64,000 nt of DNA from JAEZPW01 sp035629075 (GCA_035629075.1 DASPIK010000068.1:1-64000); one strand, 5' to 3'; counted from the first letter of the stretch, positions 1 to 9,221 are shown. Numbers and translations: made by a program. The notes: a model not told the origin generated them from the letters alone.

Positions 1-953
1 AAGCTCCTGCTCAGATCGAGCCTGTACCCAACGACGGCGAAGTAGATCGGAATGAAGACTGCAAACGAGAAACTACTGATTGAATCCAGCGCGTCGCGGA
101 AGCGGTCGGCATCGGAAGTGAGTGCGAAACCGGCTAGAAACGCCGCGAAGATAGGGCTTACATCGAAAGCTGTTGCCAGTGCGGTGTAAGCAAACAGCAG
201 TCCGATCAAATATCCGGCCGGCGACGCTGCGGCGAGCACGTTCCACCGTGCCTTGTGCATTCGCCTCAATAACATGGGAGCAAGCGTGAGGCCTATGCAG
301 AAGTACGCCAATGTCGCCCCTACGTGCATGGCGATCTTCGTCTGCGGCAGAGCCAGGGACGTCGCCAGCGCCGTTGCTACCCCCAGCACACCCCACAGTG
401 CGATGTCCTCCACTACGGCCACGCCGAGCACCAGGCTCGCGAACCGTGTATGCAGGATTCCGAGATCGTGGAAAATTCGCGATATCACCGGGATCGAGGT
501 CACGGCCACGGCGATCCCGACGATGAGCAGCAGCGGTACACGTGCTTTGGCCTCGCCCACCAGCGTCTCAAAGGGCAGCCATGGCGAGAAGGCCAGCACG
601 AACAGGAATGGCAGGCCCGTTCCGACGACCGCCAGCCACGCGGTTTGCCGCCGGTCTTTGCGCGCGAAAAGCCGCCTTGTCTCCGTGCCGGAAACGAACA
701 TCAGCAGCAACAGTCCAAGCGTGTAGAGGAAGGCCAACACGATCTCACTCTTGTGGCCGGAACCGGAAAACAACGAACGCGAGAACTCCGGTGCGACACG
801 GCCAAGGAGCGACGGGCCGAGCACGACTCCAGCCAGAATTTCACCTATGACCCGGGGTTGCCGCAGGCGCGCGAAAACGTGTCCGAAAAAATGCGCACAC
901 GCCAGGATGGCTACGAGGAGGAGAAGGAGTCTGCCTATTTCTTGGTCCGACAC
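1..953 (-). CDS. Cation:proton antiporter, KefB/NhaP type (3' end outside window)
   Basis: Membrane antiporter of the CPA2 superfamily, expected to exchange K+ or Na+ for H+ across the inner membrane. About 317 codons are visible and the reading frame leaves the window at position 1, so the C-terminus and any TrkA-N domain are missing. Translation shows a short polar N-terminus, a hydrophobic helix rich in leucine, then the family signature QPRVIGEILAGVVLGPSLLG, later a VVEDI motif typical of the ion-binding helices, and further membrane helices. The start is uncertain: GTG at 953 puts the protein at the usual family length before the first helix, but the frame stays open upstream for at least 40 codons without ATG. 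It is transcribed away from the VWFA gene, so 954-1141 is a divergent promoter region. The family is clear; the ion is not. Confidence 0.85.
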   Translation of the reverse strand, partial: MSDQEIGRLLLLLVAILACAHFFGHVFARLRQPRVIGEILAGVVLGPSLLGRVAPEFSRSLFSGSGHKSEIVLAFLYTLGLLLLMFVSGTETRRLFARKDRRQTAWLAVVGTGLPFLFVLAFSPWLPFETLVGEAKARVPLLLIVGIAVAVTSIPVISRIFHDLGILHTRFASLVLGVAVVEDIALWGVLGVATALATSLALPQTKIAMHVGATLAYFCIGLTLAPMLLRRMHKARWNVLAAASPAGYLIGLLFAYTALATAFDVSPIFAAFLAGFALTSDADRFRDALDSISSFSFAVFIPIYFAVVGYRLDLSRS

Positions 954-1141
954 AAAAAGGGCCCACGCCTCGCTGAATTCGTTCGGTGGTTGGATGGAGA
1001 GCGCCGAACGTAAGTTGTCGGGCAGCAAACGGCAGGACGGTGTGACTATCCCATCAGCATTGCTGGACGAAACTGGCTGAACGACGTACAGTGCTTGAAA
1101 TTGCGCAAGGCGAGCGCAACATGACTCTGTCGGGAGGAAAG

Positions 1142-2851
1142 ATGAACCCGGGACTGAGCGGTTGCAGTGTGATGTTCTTAGTGATTCTGATGCTACACGG
1201 CGCGCTGTTCGCGTCACCGCAGTCACAGCAACCCGCAGCAAGCACCCCTGCACCGACGTTCAAATCGAGCACACATCTCGTGCTCGTGCCCACCATAGTA
1301 AGGAACAAGGACGGCCAGCACATAGGTGGGCTGAAGACCGAAGATTTCATCGTGCGCGAAGATGGCAAGCCGGTCAAAGTTGAGGTATTCGAAGAGGTCA
1401 TTGCCTCCCCGAAATACACCAAGCCGGAGCCATCGAAGCTGCCGCCGGGAACTTTCACCAACGAACCGGAGAACCGCGCACCGAAGGCTCTGGTGGTGTT
1501 GGCACTCGACACCATAAACACGGCGTTTGCGGACAAAGTTTATGCCCGGCAACAGCTATTCAAGTATCTCCAGGAGTCGCTAGACGACGACAAAATGGTT
1601 GCGCTCGTAGAGATGAAGCGCAGCGGCGTCCGCATTATTCACGACTTTACGACCGACCCGAAGGTGCTCATTGAGGCACTGCGCCGAATTCAACTTGGGC
1701 CGGCAGAGGCCCCGGATCCTGTTGAACTGGTCGCTGAAGATGAGGAACGGCGCGAGGTGTACCGCCAGATGGCGGGTTTGTCCATTCTTGGCACTGGGGA
1801 GGAGTCGCCGCTGACCGACCCGAACGCCTTCAGGTCCCAGGTTCGGAATAGCGTGTTGCAGACCCTGGACTGCCTGAAGCAGATCGCGCAGGTGTATGGG
1901 GGCATCTCCGGGCGCAAGGCACTCGTGTGGGTTAGCGGCGGTTTCCCGTTCTCGCTCACGAATACAGCGGAGATGCAATTGCCCGACCGGCAGGTCGTGT
2001 CAGAAGGACTGGTGAATATCTCGGCCGATTACGATAGGACGTGGAAGGTGCTGAACAATGCCAACTTCTCCATCTATCCGGTGGACGCAAGGGGACTGGT
2101 CAACACGTATTTCTGGCGCCCCGTTGAACAGGCTGAGTTTTCACGCACCTTGGTGACGCAGCGCTTGAGAACGAACTTGGCGCTCGTGATGCAACCGGAG
2201 AGTATTTCGACGTTTCGCTCATTTGCGAACATGACGGGTGGAAGGGCGTTCGTAAACAACAACGACCTGACTCGAGGGTTCCGTGCGGCGGTGGATGACA
2301 CGTCGGCGTATTACCTTATTGGCTATTATTCGGCGCAGAAGAAACCTGGATGGCACAGGCTGAAGGTGCAGGTGCGGCAAAAAAATGCGAATGTTCGCGC
2401 ACGTTCTGGCTACCTGGTAGCGAAAGATGTATTACCGGCCCAAGAGGCAGAGTTGCGGAAGATGGACGTTAGCTTGGCGCTGCACTCGCCAATGCAGTTC
2501 AGCGCCGTGTCACTCCGACTCCGACTTGTCACGGCAAGCCCGTCCGAAGTCGCAATGCCAGGCAAGAAACCGGTCGCGTTCGAACTGGACATCCCGGTGG
2601 ACACACTCGACAAGAACGGCTCCGAACAGGTGGTTTCACTGTCCTTGGTCGGGGTTGCACAAGACAAATCCGGGAACGTCATTGCGAACGTTGCAAACGA
2701 AGTAAATTCCAAGCTTTCGCCGGGGCAGGGCGGGCTGAACTTCCGGCACAAGTTCGACCTGCCACCGGGCCAGCATACATTGAGGGTAGTAGTACACGAC
2801 AACTTCAGTGGACGAACCGGCTCCGTCATCGCGCCGGTAACGGTGGAATGA
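1142..2851 (+). CDS. VWFA domain protein, acidobacterial exported type
   Basis: Exported protein of 569 residues with a von Willebrand factor A domain, of the kind that occurs in many paralogous copies in Acidobacteria. The role of these proteins is not established; adhesion or protein-protein contact is the usual guess. A hydrophobic segment at residues 7-24 acts as signal peptide or anchor. After it comes a small beta domain (around 35-85, with TEDFIVREDGKPV), then the A domain from about 105 to 330, beginning VLALDTINT. This is a degenerate MIDAS (DxSxS expected), so metal binding may be lost. The last 200 residues look like a beta-sandwich tail. Start chosen at ATG 1142 because GGGAGG lies just upstream at 1132-1137; an in-frame ATG at 1121 lacks such a site. 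The gene is monocistronic and converges on the next one. Confidence 0.8.
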   Translation: MNPGLSGCSVMFLVILMLHGALFASPQSQQPAASTPAPTFKSSTHLVLVPTIVRNKDGQHIGGLKTEDFIVREDGKPVKVEVFEEVIASPKYTKPEPSKLPPGTFTNEPENRAPKALVVLALDTINTAFADKVYARQQLFKYLQESLDDDKMVALVEMKRSGVRIIHDFTTDPKVLIEALRRIQLGPAEAPDPVELVAEDEERREVYRQMAGLSILGTGEESPLTDPNAFRSQVRNSVLQTLDCLKQIAQVYGGISGRKALVWVSGGFPFSLTNTAEMQLPDRQVVSEGLVNISADYDRTWKVLNNANFSIYPVDARGLVNTYFWRPVEQAEFSRTLVTQRLRTNLALVMQPESISTFRSFANMTGGRAFVNNNDLTRGFRAAVDDTSAYYLIGYYSAQKKPGWHRLKVQVRQKNANVRARSGYLVAKDVLPAQEAELRKMDVSLALHSPMQFSAVSLRLRLVTASPSEVAMPGKKPVAFELDIPVDTLDKNGSEQVVSLSLVGVAQDKSGNVIANVANEVNSKLSPGQGGLNFRHKFDLPPGQHTLRVVVHDNFSGRTGSVIAPVTVE

Positions 2852-2875
2852 GCGCGGGTGCTGTCGACTTGAATC

Positions 2876-2907
2876 GCCGCACCCTCCCCTAAGGGGAAGG
2901 GTGCGGC
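2876..2907. terminator. Palindrome between convergent genes, probable bidirectional terminator
   Basis: A near-perfect inverted repeat lies in the 60-base gap between two convergent genes. The arms GCCGCACCCT (2876-2885) and AGGGTGCGGC (2898-2907) pair over 10 bp, and the inner CCCCT/AAGGGG extends the stem. There is no long T-run on either side, so termination is inferred from position and stem strength. A dispersed palindromic repeat is the alternative. Confidence 0.5.
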
Positions 2908-2911
2908 ACCC

Positions 2912-3856
2912 CTATGTTGGCAGGAACATCTGTCCCGCCTTTTCAAAAGTTATGAGGCGATTACTGCTTCTGTTTTGTCGGGCTGGTGCCTCACAGCCAA
3001 CTTCCGATGGAGGCTGCTGAAAGCCGGGCCGAGATTCCAGAAGAAACACAACCGACAACGTCTGCTCTTTGCAATTCCGGGTGTAAAGAACGGACTTGTA
3101 TGGCTGAAAGTCTTCCGGCAACAGCGACTTGTTCTCCTCGATGAACTTGTCTACGTAAGTCATATCGAAGACAGCGCCCTCGGCCATTGACCACCGAGTT
3201 TTCAGAAGATCAGCCGTTTGAGACTGTCCAATGATGTCCAGCTTGCCCATCCGGTACTGCTTGCCTTCATCGATGGAAATCATCAGCGCCAGTGTCCCGC
3301 CTGAATCCGGAACCGGAGCACCGGGAATCGGCGTGACGTCAACGTACCCCTGACTCCCATAAAGCTCCCTGAGTGCTTCCAGTCCGCTACGGACCTTATT
3401 GGAGTTGAACGACTGGCCGGCCTTGAACGGGAACTTGGCTCTCAACTCCTCGGTCGTAAAAGCATGATTGCCGATGAAATTAAGCTCTCCCAACTTGTAG
3501 AGCGGACCCTCATTCACTTCGGCTTCGACTTTCGTGGGCTTCACACTTGCCAGCGGGTCGAGCATCTTGATACTGAGATTGCTCACCTTCGCCCTGAAAT
3601 ACCCACGTTGCTGAAGCTGGTCGAGCACTTGCATACTGAGTCCTTCAGCATTGTCGTCATAGCACGCCCCGACGAACTGGCTCGTGATCCCCGCCATTGT
3701 GGATGAATCGATCGCCTGAGTGCCGTTCAGAATCATCTGCTCGATAACGATTCCGCCGTTCTTTGCGGAGCGGTGATCCCGGGCCGAGTTGCATTGGCAG
3801 TAAAGCGGCGAAGTGAAAAGACTGGAAAACGCTATGAGTGCGGCGATACGTCTCAT
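2912..3856 (-). CDS. Exported POTRA-repeat protein without a beta-barrel
   Basis: Predicted periplasmic protein of 314 residues related to the POTRA modules of BamA/Omp85 proteins. It starts MRRIAALIAFSSLF, a signal peptide ending near residue 21. Three POTRA-like segments follow: residues about 37-110, about 118-200 (YKLGELNFIGNHAFTTEELR, the typical POTRA opening), and from about 210 (YRMGKLDIIG). The protein stops after the third unit, so the outer-membrane barrel of BamA (normally about 400 further residues) is absent. ATG 3856 is supported by GGAGG eight bases upstream; longer in-frame extensions upstream have no signal peptide character. It could be a periplasmic partner of the Bam complex or of another Omp85 protein. 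Family assignment is good; function is unknown. Confidence 0.7.
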   Translation of the reverse strand: MRRIAALIAFSSLFTSPLYCQCNSARDHRSAKNGGIVIEQMILNGTQAIDSSTMAGITSQFVGACYDDNAEGLSMQVLDQLQQRGYFRAKVSNLSIKMLDPLASVKPTKVEAEVNEGPLYKLGELNFIGNHAFTTEELRAKFPFKAGQSFNSNKVRSGLEALRELYGSQGYVDVTPIPGAPVPDSGGTLALMISIDEGKQYRMGKLDIIGQSQTADLLKTRWSMAEGAVFDMTYVDKFIEENKSLLPEDFQPYKSVLYTRNCKEQTLSVVFLLESRPGFQQPPSEVGCEAPARQNRSSNRLITFEKAGQMFLPT

Positions 3857-3960
3857 TCGGAACGCCTCCAGAATGCGCCGCAATGCTAAACCTGAAAATC
3901 TGTTCTGGCAATGATCCGCAGCAGCGTTCAAAAAAGGATACGTGTTTACTGGCGGAACGT

Positions 3961-4332
3961 TCAGCGCGTCTGCGATGCTATCCCGATCAGCAGGGCCAGC
4001 AGTCCGCCTGTGATTGCGATGGGAACCCACACCTTTGCACTGCGAGAGGGACCAAACCGTCCAACTTTCTTCACATCTGCATACCTGAACGTGTTGGTGT
4101 GGCCGTAGTTGCTCAGCACAAAGTCATCGGCGTTCAGTTCGGAAATGTATCCCTGTACTTTGCGACCGTCTTTGAGATCGACTTTTGCGCGATCTCCGTC
4201 CTTGAATATCGATTCGAGTTTCCCCCGAACTTTCGCTGCCTGTTTTTCCTCGGCGGTTTGAGCGAGGACTCCTGAGTTCAGAACTAGAGTTATTGATACT
4301 AACAATGCGACTGTTTTGATAAGTGTCCGCAT
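3961..4332 (-). CDS. Small exported or membrane protein with a beta-barrel-like core
   Basis: A 123-residue protein of unknown function. Residues 1-24 form a signal peptide (MRTLIKTVALLVSITLVLNS). The middle, about 30-85, is charged and has the alternating pattern of a small SH3- or Sm-like beta fold (GDRAKVDLKDGRKVQGYI). The last 25 residues contain one hydrophobic helix, probably a membrane anchor. GGAGG precedes ATG 4332 by seven bases, so the start is well supported. It lies upstream of the POTRA gene on the same strand with about 100 bases between them, so co-transcription is possible. No function can be named. Confidence 0.6.
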   Translation of the reverse strand: MRTLIKTVALLVSITLVLNSGVLAQTAEEKQAAKVRGKLESIFKDGDRAKVDLKDGRKVQGYISELNADDFVLSNYGHTNTFRYADVKKVGRFGPSRSAKVWVPIAITGGLLALLIGIASQTR

Positions 4333-4484
4333 GTTTCGCCTCCAAGGCTGTCGTTGTAGTCGCGATTTGTTGAAAGCGCAATGCACTGCGAATCAAATGC
4401 TCGTCGCCCTAAGGTAAACCTGCAAGTTGCTGCATTGCTTACAGTTGAAGTAAGTCATCAAACGGTCGGGACGGATAGCTCTGC

Positions 4485-4512
4485 AAAGAAAAAGGGCGCG
4501 ACCGTCGCGCCC
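4485..4512 (-). terminator. Rho-independent terminator
   Basis: Read on the minus strand, the hairpin GGGCGCGA-loop-TCGCGCCC (4512 to 4494) has an 8-bp GC stem with a three-base loop and is followed by a TTTTTCTTT tract. It lies 25 bases past the stop codon of the gene at 4537-5490 and should end that transcript. Confidence 0.8.
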
Positions 4513-4536
4513 TGGTGAATTGTTTCCAGAGATATA

Positions 4537-5490
4537 TCAGTGCGTTCCGGGTGTCTGCGGTTCCTGCTGAGGAGCCTCGAGTTCAACGGCGTCGCCAACG
4601 TGCATTTCCTCGAGCATGAAGGTCACCATGGCGGTGGAACTATCGGGCGTGGCGCCGATTACGACTACTTCTCCAAGAACTCTGCGCGGCAACTCCTTCA
4701 GCTTGTTGTTCGGGAATTTCGGCGCATTCTTCTGAGTGTCGTCCATTACGGTCGATTTCAAGGTGGCCGCGTCGGCCTCGTCGGTTTCGTCCGGCGTGTA
4801 CCCGCGTGTCACGCGCAAGTAGTCACCCACCTTTACCCCCTTGTCCAAGCCAACATTTAGATAGACCTTGCGCCCGGTAGTGATTAGCTGGTCTCCGTCG
4901 CGAGCCAGCACGATCTTGCCCTCTACCGAGGGCTTCTCACCGGGGAAGCGATCAAGTGTGGTGCTTTGGCGCACTGTCACGCTCGACCGCTCGACGAACG
5001 GAACGACGAGGTCGCCGGGCACGACCGACTCACAGCCGAACTCCATCTGGGCAACTGCGGTATCGGTCCCGCGGAGTTCAATGACCCGTGCGTAGGCGAT
5101 GTCCTGATAAGGCTGACCAGTTTCCTTCAGCAACTTCGAAGCGCCCTTGTAGAGATCGAACCTGTCAGGATTCTTCCACTCACGTACGATGCTCACCAAA
5201 GTGCCGGGCTGGTAGCCTGAGCCTCTGAGGAACACGATGTCCCGATCCACGAAGCGCGTCGTATGGGGCGACTGCAGCCCCCCGGCTACGAAGTTTTCGC
5301 GGTTTACTGTCTGCTTCGAGATGTAGCCGGCACAGTAGATGTCGGACTTCGAAACCGGGACGCGCTGCTCGGTGACATTGGCGCTGGCCGCACTCGGATC
5401 CAATCCGAAGGGCGAAGGCGTTGTTGCAGGCTGCTGTGCCAGCCCGAATGAACTAAGTAGCACTGCAGTAACGACAAGCCTGTTGATCAT
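4537..5490 (-). CDS. Exported hypothetical protein
   Basis: A 317-residue protein I do not recognise. It opens with a clear signal peptide (MINRLVVTAVLLSSFGLAQQ) and then a proline-rich linker, so it should be secreted to the periplasm or outer membrane. The body is beta-rich: a segment around 65-150 with hydrophobic strands separated by charged turns, and a second around 190-245 (KVYLNVGLDKGVKVGDYLRV) that resembles the small beta-barrel found in C-terminal domains of surface-polysaccharide and flagellar accessory proteins. That resemblance is weak. ATG 5490 has GGAGG six bases upstream. The gene is monocistronic, with its own terminator, and diverges from aroDE. Confidence 0.6.
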   Translation of the reverse strand: MINRLVVTAVLLSSFGLAQQPATTPSPFGLDPSAASANVTEQRVPVSKSDIYCAGYISKQTVNRENFVAGGLQSPHTTRFVDRDIVFLRGSGYQPGTLVSIVREWKNPDRFDLYKGASKLLKETGQPYQDIAYARVIELRGTDTAVAQMEFGCESVVPGDLVVPFVERSSVTVRQSTTLDRFPGEKPSVEGKIVLARDGDQLITTGRKVYLNVGLDKGVKVGDYLRVTRGYTPDETDEADAATLKSTVMDDTQKNAPKFPNNKLKELPRRVLGEVVVIGATPDSSTAMVTFMLEEMHVGDAVELEAPQQEPQTPGTH

Positions 5491-5707
5491 TGCGCCTCCA
5501 CGGCCACCGCTTTTTCTTTGCGTGCCGCCCTAAGTTGTTGATAACCGCCAACTTGGATCCATATGGGCGGCAAATGCTCCGCTTTAGATGTATGTTGCCG
5601 CAATTCGGAGCGGAGTCCGGCACGGCTGAACGTAGCAAAGGGCACCGGGCGGGTCAATATCCAGCTATTTACCCCCGAGGTACGAAAGTCCAATTACTTG
5701 AACAGTT

Positions 5708-5737
5708 TTGACAAAATTGTGTTATTGCATCTGGAAT
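5708..5737 (+). promoter_or_regulatory. Putative sigma-70 promoter of aroDE
   Basis: TTGACA at 5708-5713 matches the -35 consensus exactly. TGGAAT at 5732-5737 is a weak -10 after an 18-base spacer. It is placed 33 bases upstream of the aroDE start codon. The rest of the 280-base gap back to 5490 shows only a long imperfect hairpin (CTCCGC near 5577 pairing with GCGGAG near 5610). Confidence 0.45.
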
Positions 5738-5770
5738 GGTGCAACTGTACCATGAAGGCGCCGCTAGAGC

Positions 5771-7372
5771 ATGAGCGCACTCACATCCATCACTACGACG
5801 ACGCGGTTGCTGCCGCTTAGGCTTCCGCGAGTATGTGTCGCCATCGTGGGCGACGACGCAGTCGAGATGATCGAAAAAGCGGAAGCCGTAGTGCGCGAGA
5901 ACCCGTTTTTTGAGTTCCGCCTCGATTACCTCAAGCAGCCTGCCGCAGCACTTTCGAAGCTTAAGAAATTTTTCGATCTGCATCCTGAGGTCATTGCGAT
6001 TGGCACCTGCCGGCGTGCTCCCAATGGCGGCAGGTTCAAGGGATCTGTCGCTGCACAGATTGAGGTGCTGTCTAAGGCTGCGGCGATCGGCTGCCAACTG
6101 GTCGATATTGAGCTCGAAACGGCTGAGGCTCTGAAAGCTTCTGAGTTCCAGAGACTGCATTCTCGTGCCGCCATCGTGTTGTCGTATCACGATTTCCGGT
6201 CAACAAAGAAGCTGGAAGAGACCTTCGCGCGCATGCGAGAATTCCCGGCCGACTTCTACAAGATCGTCACTACCGCAACGAGCCTGTCCGACAACGTGAC
6301 GATGATGAAGTTCCTGGAACAGAAAAGTTACACGCATTCCGTGATTGGGTTGTGCATGGGAGAGCAGGGCATCATCAGCCGCGTGCTGGCTCTGCGGGCC
6401 GGCAGCGTCTTCACCTTTGCCGCCGCTAATCCCGGCGAGGAGACTGCCCCTGGACAGGTATCTCTTCGGACGTTGCGCGACACCTATCGAATCTTCCAAG
6501 TTGACGCCGCTACCCGCGTCTACGGCGTAGCCGGTGACCCCGTGGCGCATTCCCTCTCGCCGGTGATGATGAACACCGCTTTTCGCCGGGAGAATGTCAA
6601 CGCCGTTTATCTGGCGCTGCATGCCAAGAAGCTGGATGACCTGCTTGCCTGCATTCGCAACATCCCCATCAGCGGCGTGAGCGTAACCATGCCGTACAAG
6701 CAGGAGATCGTGCCGCACCTCGACAACACAGATCCCCTTACCGCCAAGGTTGGGGCCTGCAACACCGTGGTTCGTGGGGCTGACGGACGCATCTTCGGCT
6801 TCAATACGGATGTGGCGGGGGTTGTGCGTCCGCTGGAACGCCGTCTTACCCTGGCAAGTTCGAAAATTCTTGTAATCGGCGCAGGGGGCGCTGCTCGGGC
6901 AGCCGTGTTCGGGCTGAAGGAACGGGGTGCCGACGTTTACATCATCAATCGAACGCCGGCAAACGGGCAGAAGCTGGCGAAGCTGGCCAAGGCCAAGTAC
7001 CTGAAACGTACTGACCTGAAGAAGTACACCTTTGACTGCATCATCAATGCCACGCCGCTTGGCATGGAGGGTGCGCCGAAACAGTCGCCGTTGAGCGAAA
7101 AGGAGATCCGAACGAAGTACGCGTTCGACCTTGTTTATAGCTCACCGGAGACTCCGTTCGGCAAAGCCGCAGCTTCCGCCGGAGCAACAGTCATCTCCGG
7201 TGGCGAGATGTTCGTGCAGCAAGGCGCGCGGCAATTCGAGATCTGGACCGGGAAACCGGCTCCGGCCGTTGAGATGCAGAATGTGGTGGATACCGAGCTC
7301 GCGGCCCGTGCCGCACGGAAGGCTGCGTCCAAAAACGGCAACGACACACACGCGAAAGTGCGTAAGTCTTAG
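5771..7372 (+). CDS. aroDE: Bifunctional 3-dehydroquinate dehydratase / shikimate dehydrogenase
   Basis: Cytoplasmic enzyme for steps 3 and 4 of the shikimate pathway: 3-dehydroquinate to 3-dehydroshikimate, then NADPH reduction to shikimate. It has 533 residues. Residues about 20-245 are a type I dehydratase with Glu48 and Arg50 (FEFRLDY), the general base His140 (SYHDF) and the Schiff-base Lys164 (FYKIVTTA). Residues about 250-515 are an AroE domain with the substrate motif SLSP near 261, catalytic Lys310 (MPYK), Asp347 (GFNTD), the Rossmann loop GAGGAARA at 370-377, and NRT 393-395 for NADP. All catalytic residues are present in both halves. The fusion resembles the plant DHQ-SDH and chlamydial AroDE arrangement. 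A charged tail of about 20 residues follows. The gene stands alone with its own promoter. Confidence 0.95.
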   Translation: MSALTSITTTTRLLPLRLPRVCVAIVGDDAVEMIEKAEAVVRENPFFEFRLDYLKQPAAALSKLKKFFDLHPEVIAIGTCRRAPNGGRFKGSVAAQIEVLSKAAAIGCQLVDIELETAEALKASEFQRLHSRAAIVLSYHDFRSTKKLEETFARMREFPADFYKIVTTATSLSDNVTMMKFLEQKSYTHSVIGLCMGEQGIISRVLALRAGSVFTFAAANPGEETAPGQVSLRTLRDTYRIFQVDAATRVYGVAGDPVAHSLSPVMMNTAFRRENVNAVYLALHAKKLDDLLACIRNIPISGVSVTMPYKQEIVPHLDNTDPLTAKVGACNTVVRGADGRIFGFNTDVAGVVRPLERRLTLASSKILVIGAGGAARAAVFGLKERGADVYIINRTPANGQKLAKLAKAKYLKRTDLKKYTFDCIINATPLGMEGAPKQSPLSEKEIRTKYAFDLVYSSPETPFGKAAASAGATVISGGEMFVQQGARQFEIWTGKPAPAVEMQNVVDTELAARAARKAASKNGNDTHAKVRKS

Positions 7373-7455
7373 GTCGCAGTTTAGCGCCGACAAACAGGCG
7401 CGATCACCTACCGGAAATTCAGATCGCCCGACGAAGTTTCCGCCGCGATCTGCTT

Positions 7456-8571
7456 TCACCCCGCCTCTTTTCTCTGGATTTTGGACAGATCTGAATAGAG
7501 TACGACGCTATTCCGCCCGTGCGACTTAGCGTAGTACAGGGCAGCGTCGGCGAATTCGATCAGGTCGCGGCGGAACTGCGCGTCCTGGTCAAAGACAGCA
7601 ATTCCGATGCTGATCGTGAGCCGCTCTACCGCAGTTGGCGACCCGGCGAAGAACTTCGCCTGCTCGACTGCCCGGCGCAGACGTTCGGCAACGAGGCGAG
7701 CACCGGGTCCTGTGGTTTCGGGAAGAATGATGACGAACTCCTCACCGCCGTATCGGGCCACCGTGTCTACCTCGCGCATGTCCTTCATCAGGATAGAGGC
7801 GACGTCTCGGAGTACCTGATCTCCGGCATGATGTCCGAAGTGATCGTTCAACCTCTTGAAGAAGTCTATGTCGATCATCAGCAGCGAGAAGTGGCTCTTC
7901 TTACGTTCAGAGCGCTTGATCTCCAGTTCGAGTTGCTGTTCGAAGTAGCCACGAGTCTTAAGGCCGGTCAGATAATCCGTGAAGGCGAACCGAATGAGGC
8001 CGTCATTAGCGTAGTCCCTGGTCAGGAGCGACTCGGCAACGAGCGACAACACCCAGAGCAGTTGCGCGTCTTCGCGCGAGAACGCTTTCTGCTGCGCAGA
8101 AAAGAGCTGCAGCGAACCCATAACGCGGTTACTGACGAACAGCGGAATAACCAGCGCCGATCGTGAATGAACCGCGTCCAGAAACGAGTCTGCCCGAGGG
8201 TTGTGCCCGCGTTGTACAAGCAATGGTCGGCTGTATTTCGCCGCCCAGAAGTTCAGCAGGTTTCCGCGCGTAACGATGTCGGATGAGATCTCGTCGAGTC
8301 CTCGGACCGTACGAAGTTGGGCCTGCTCCTGGTTCTCGTCCCAGAAATACGTCAGTGACCGCTCGTGTGGCGTGATCTCGAGCGCGAAATCGCAAAGCAT
8401 GTTGAGGGTTGCGTCGAGCTGCATGTGCAGCCCTGCCAGCATGCTCAGGCGCAGAATGACGTTTACCGCGTGCCAGCGCTCCCGAACCGTCGCTTCGTCC
8501 AGATCTGAAAACACCTCAACTACAAAGCTTTCCGGCGGATGCGGGTCGAGGGCTGTGTAGTCGACGGACAT
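7456..8571 (-). CDS. Diguanylate cyclase with GAF sensor domain
   Basis: Makes cyclic di-GMP from two GTP in the cytoplasm. The 371-residue protein has a GAF-like domain at about 40-185 and a GGDEF domain at about 198-365. The active site reads GGEEF at 275-279, which is catalytically competent, and RxxD at 266-269 is an intact inhibitory I-site, so product feedback is expected. The metal-binding stretch MIDIDFFKRLND is also normal. There is no membrane segment, so the input is probably a cytoplasmic ligand or redox signal. The start is uncertain: ATG 8571 has no good ribosome site; an in-frame ATG at 8634 would add 21 residues of poor quality next to a GCGGAG/CTCCGC hairpin. It converges on aroDE with an 83-base gap that holds nothing recognisable. 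Confidence 0.9.
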   Translation of the reverse strand: MSVDYTALDPHPPESFVVEVFSDLDEATVRERWHAVNVILRLSMLAGLHMQLDATLNMLCDFALEITPHERSLTYFWDENQEQAQLRTVRGLDEISSDIVTRGNLLNFWAAKYSRPLLVQRGHNPRADSFLDAVHSRSALVIPLFVSNRVMGSLQLFSAQQKAFSREDAQLLWVLSLVAESLLTRDYANDGLIRFAFTDYLTGLKTRGYFEQQLELEIKRSERKKSHFSLLMIDIDFFKRLNDHFGHHAGDQVLRDVASILMKDMREVDTVARYGGEEFVIILPETTGPGARLVAERLRRAVEQAKFFAGSPTAVERLTISIGIAVFDQDAQFRRDLIEFADAALYYAKSHGRNSVVLYSDLSKIQRKEAG

Positions 8572-8639
8572 AGACGAAGTGGTGTGCTGGTCGGAGCTGC
8601 GCCCGGCGCATAGGCGGCAAGCCCCCGATTGCATGCGGA

Positions 8640-8810
8640 GGAAACTCCGCTATCGGAATGAGATGCAGATAAAACCTGTCGCCGTTCCGGTGATGTTCAC
8701 GATCGGCCTGGGCAAACGGGGCACTGCGTCCCCGTACGCCGGAGCCCCGCGATGCCGCACTCAACCGCCAGAGCTGAGCTGGGGAAGCCCGGCTCTTAGG
8801 GCGCCGATGC
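8640..8810. other. Structured intergenic segment in a 650-base gene-free gap
   Basis: No convincing gene lies between 8571 and 9222. On the plus strand the segment 8700-8800 forms several hairpins: ACGGGG/CCCCGT around 8717-8736 and GAGCTGGG-GAAG-CCCGGCTC around 8771-8792, with GGGCAAAC just before the first. GGGCAAAC followed by a hairpin recalls the start of a GEMM c-di-GMP riboswitch, but the invariant CGCAAAGC element is not present. It may be an untranslated leader of either divergent gene. From 8810 to 9200 I see nothing definite. Confidence 0.3.
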
Positions 8811-9221
8811 GCACGGGACTCGACCGGGGCACAACCGTCTTCCCAATATGGTCCGAAACGATACAAAATTTGCGGGTCGTTCGGCTGAAAAGTTCATCCA
8901 GAGTTCATCGCTGTCGCATGATGGATTGAGAGATACTGAAATAGCCGTAATCTGCTCGCCGGGCCGCTGTTCTGAATCGGTAATGGTGTTCTGAATTCGT
9001 AACAAAAGAACGAAAGTCGGCTTTTGTGATTGACTTCGGAATACGATGCTTTTGAAGTTGCACGACCCGGCTCTGAAGTACTGAAAAATACACGTGCTGA
9101 CCGTTCTTCCGAACGGCCAGCCAAACCAGGTAGGCGTCCCCCGCGCCGACGTCGTACCAGTACTAGGCCGAACCTATCGTACGTCCACTGACCAGGGCTC
9201 ACCCTGACTCGGAGACCTCTT

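Noticed and set aside
8700..8800. c-di-GMP-I (GEMM) riboswitch
   Set aside because: GGGCAAAC and the first hairpin fit, but the invariant CGCAAAGC and the tetraloop-receptor elements are not found. Kept only as an unexplained structured region.
8516..8929. Two opposite open frames of about 116 codons in the gap after the diguanylate cyclase gene
   Set aside because: Both lack ribosome sites and family features, and they overlap the start of the cyclase gene and hairpin-rich sequence.
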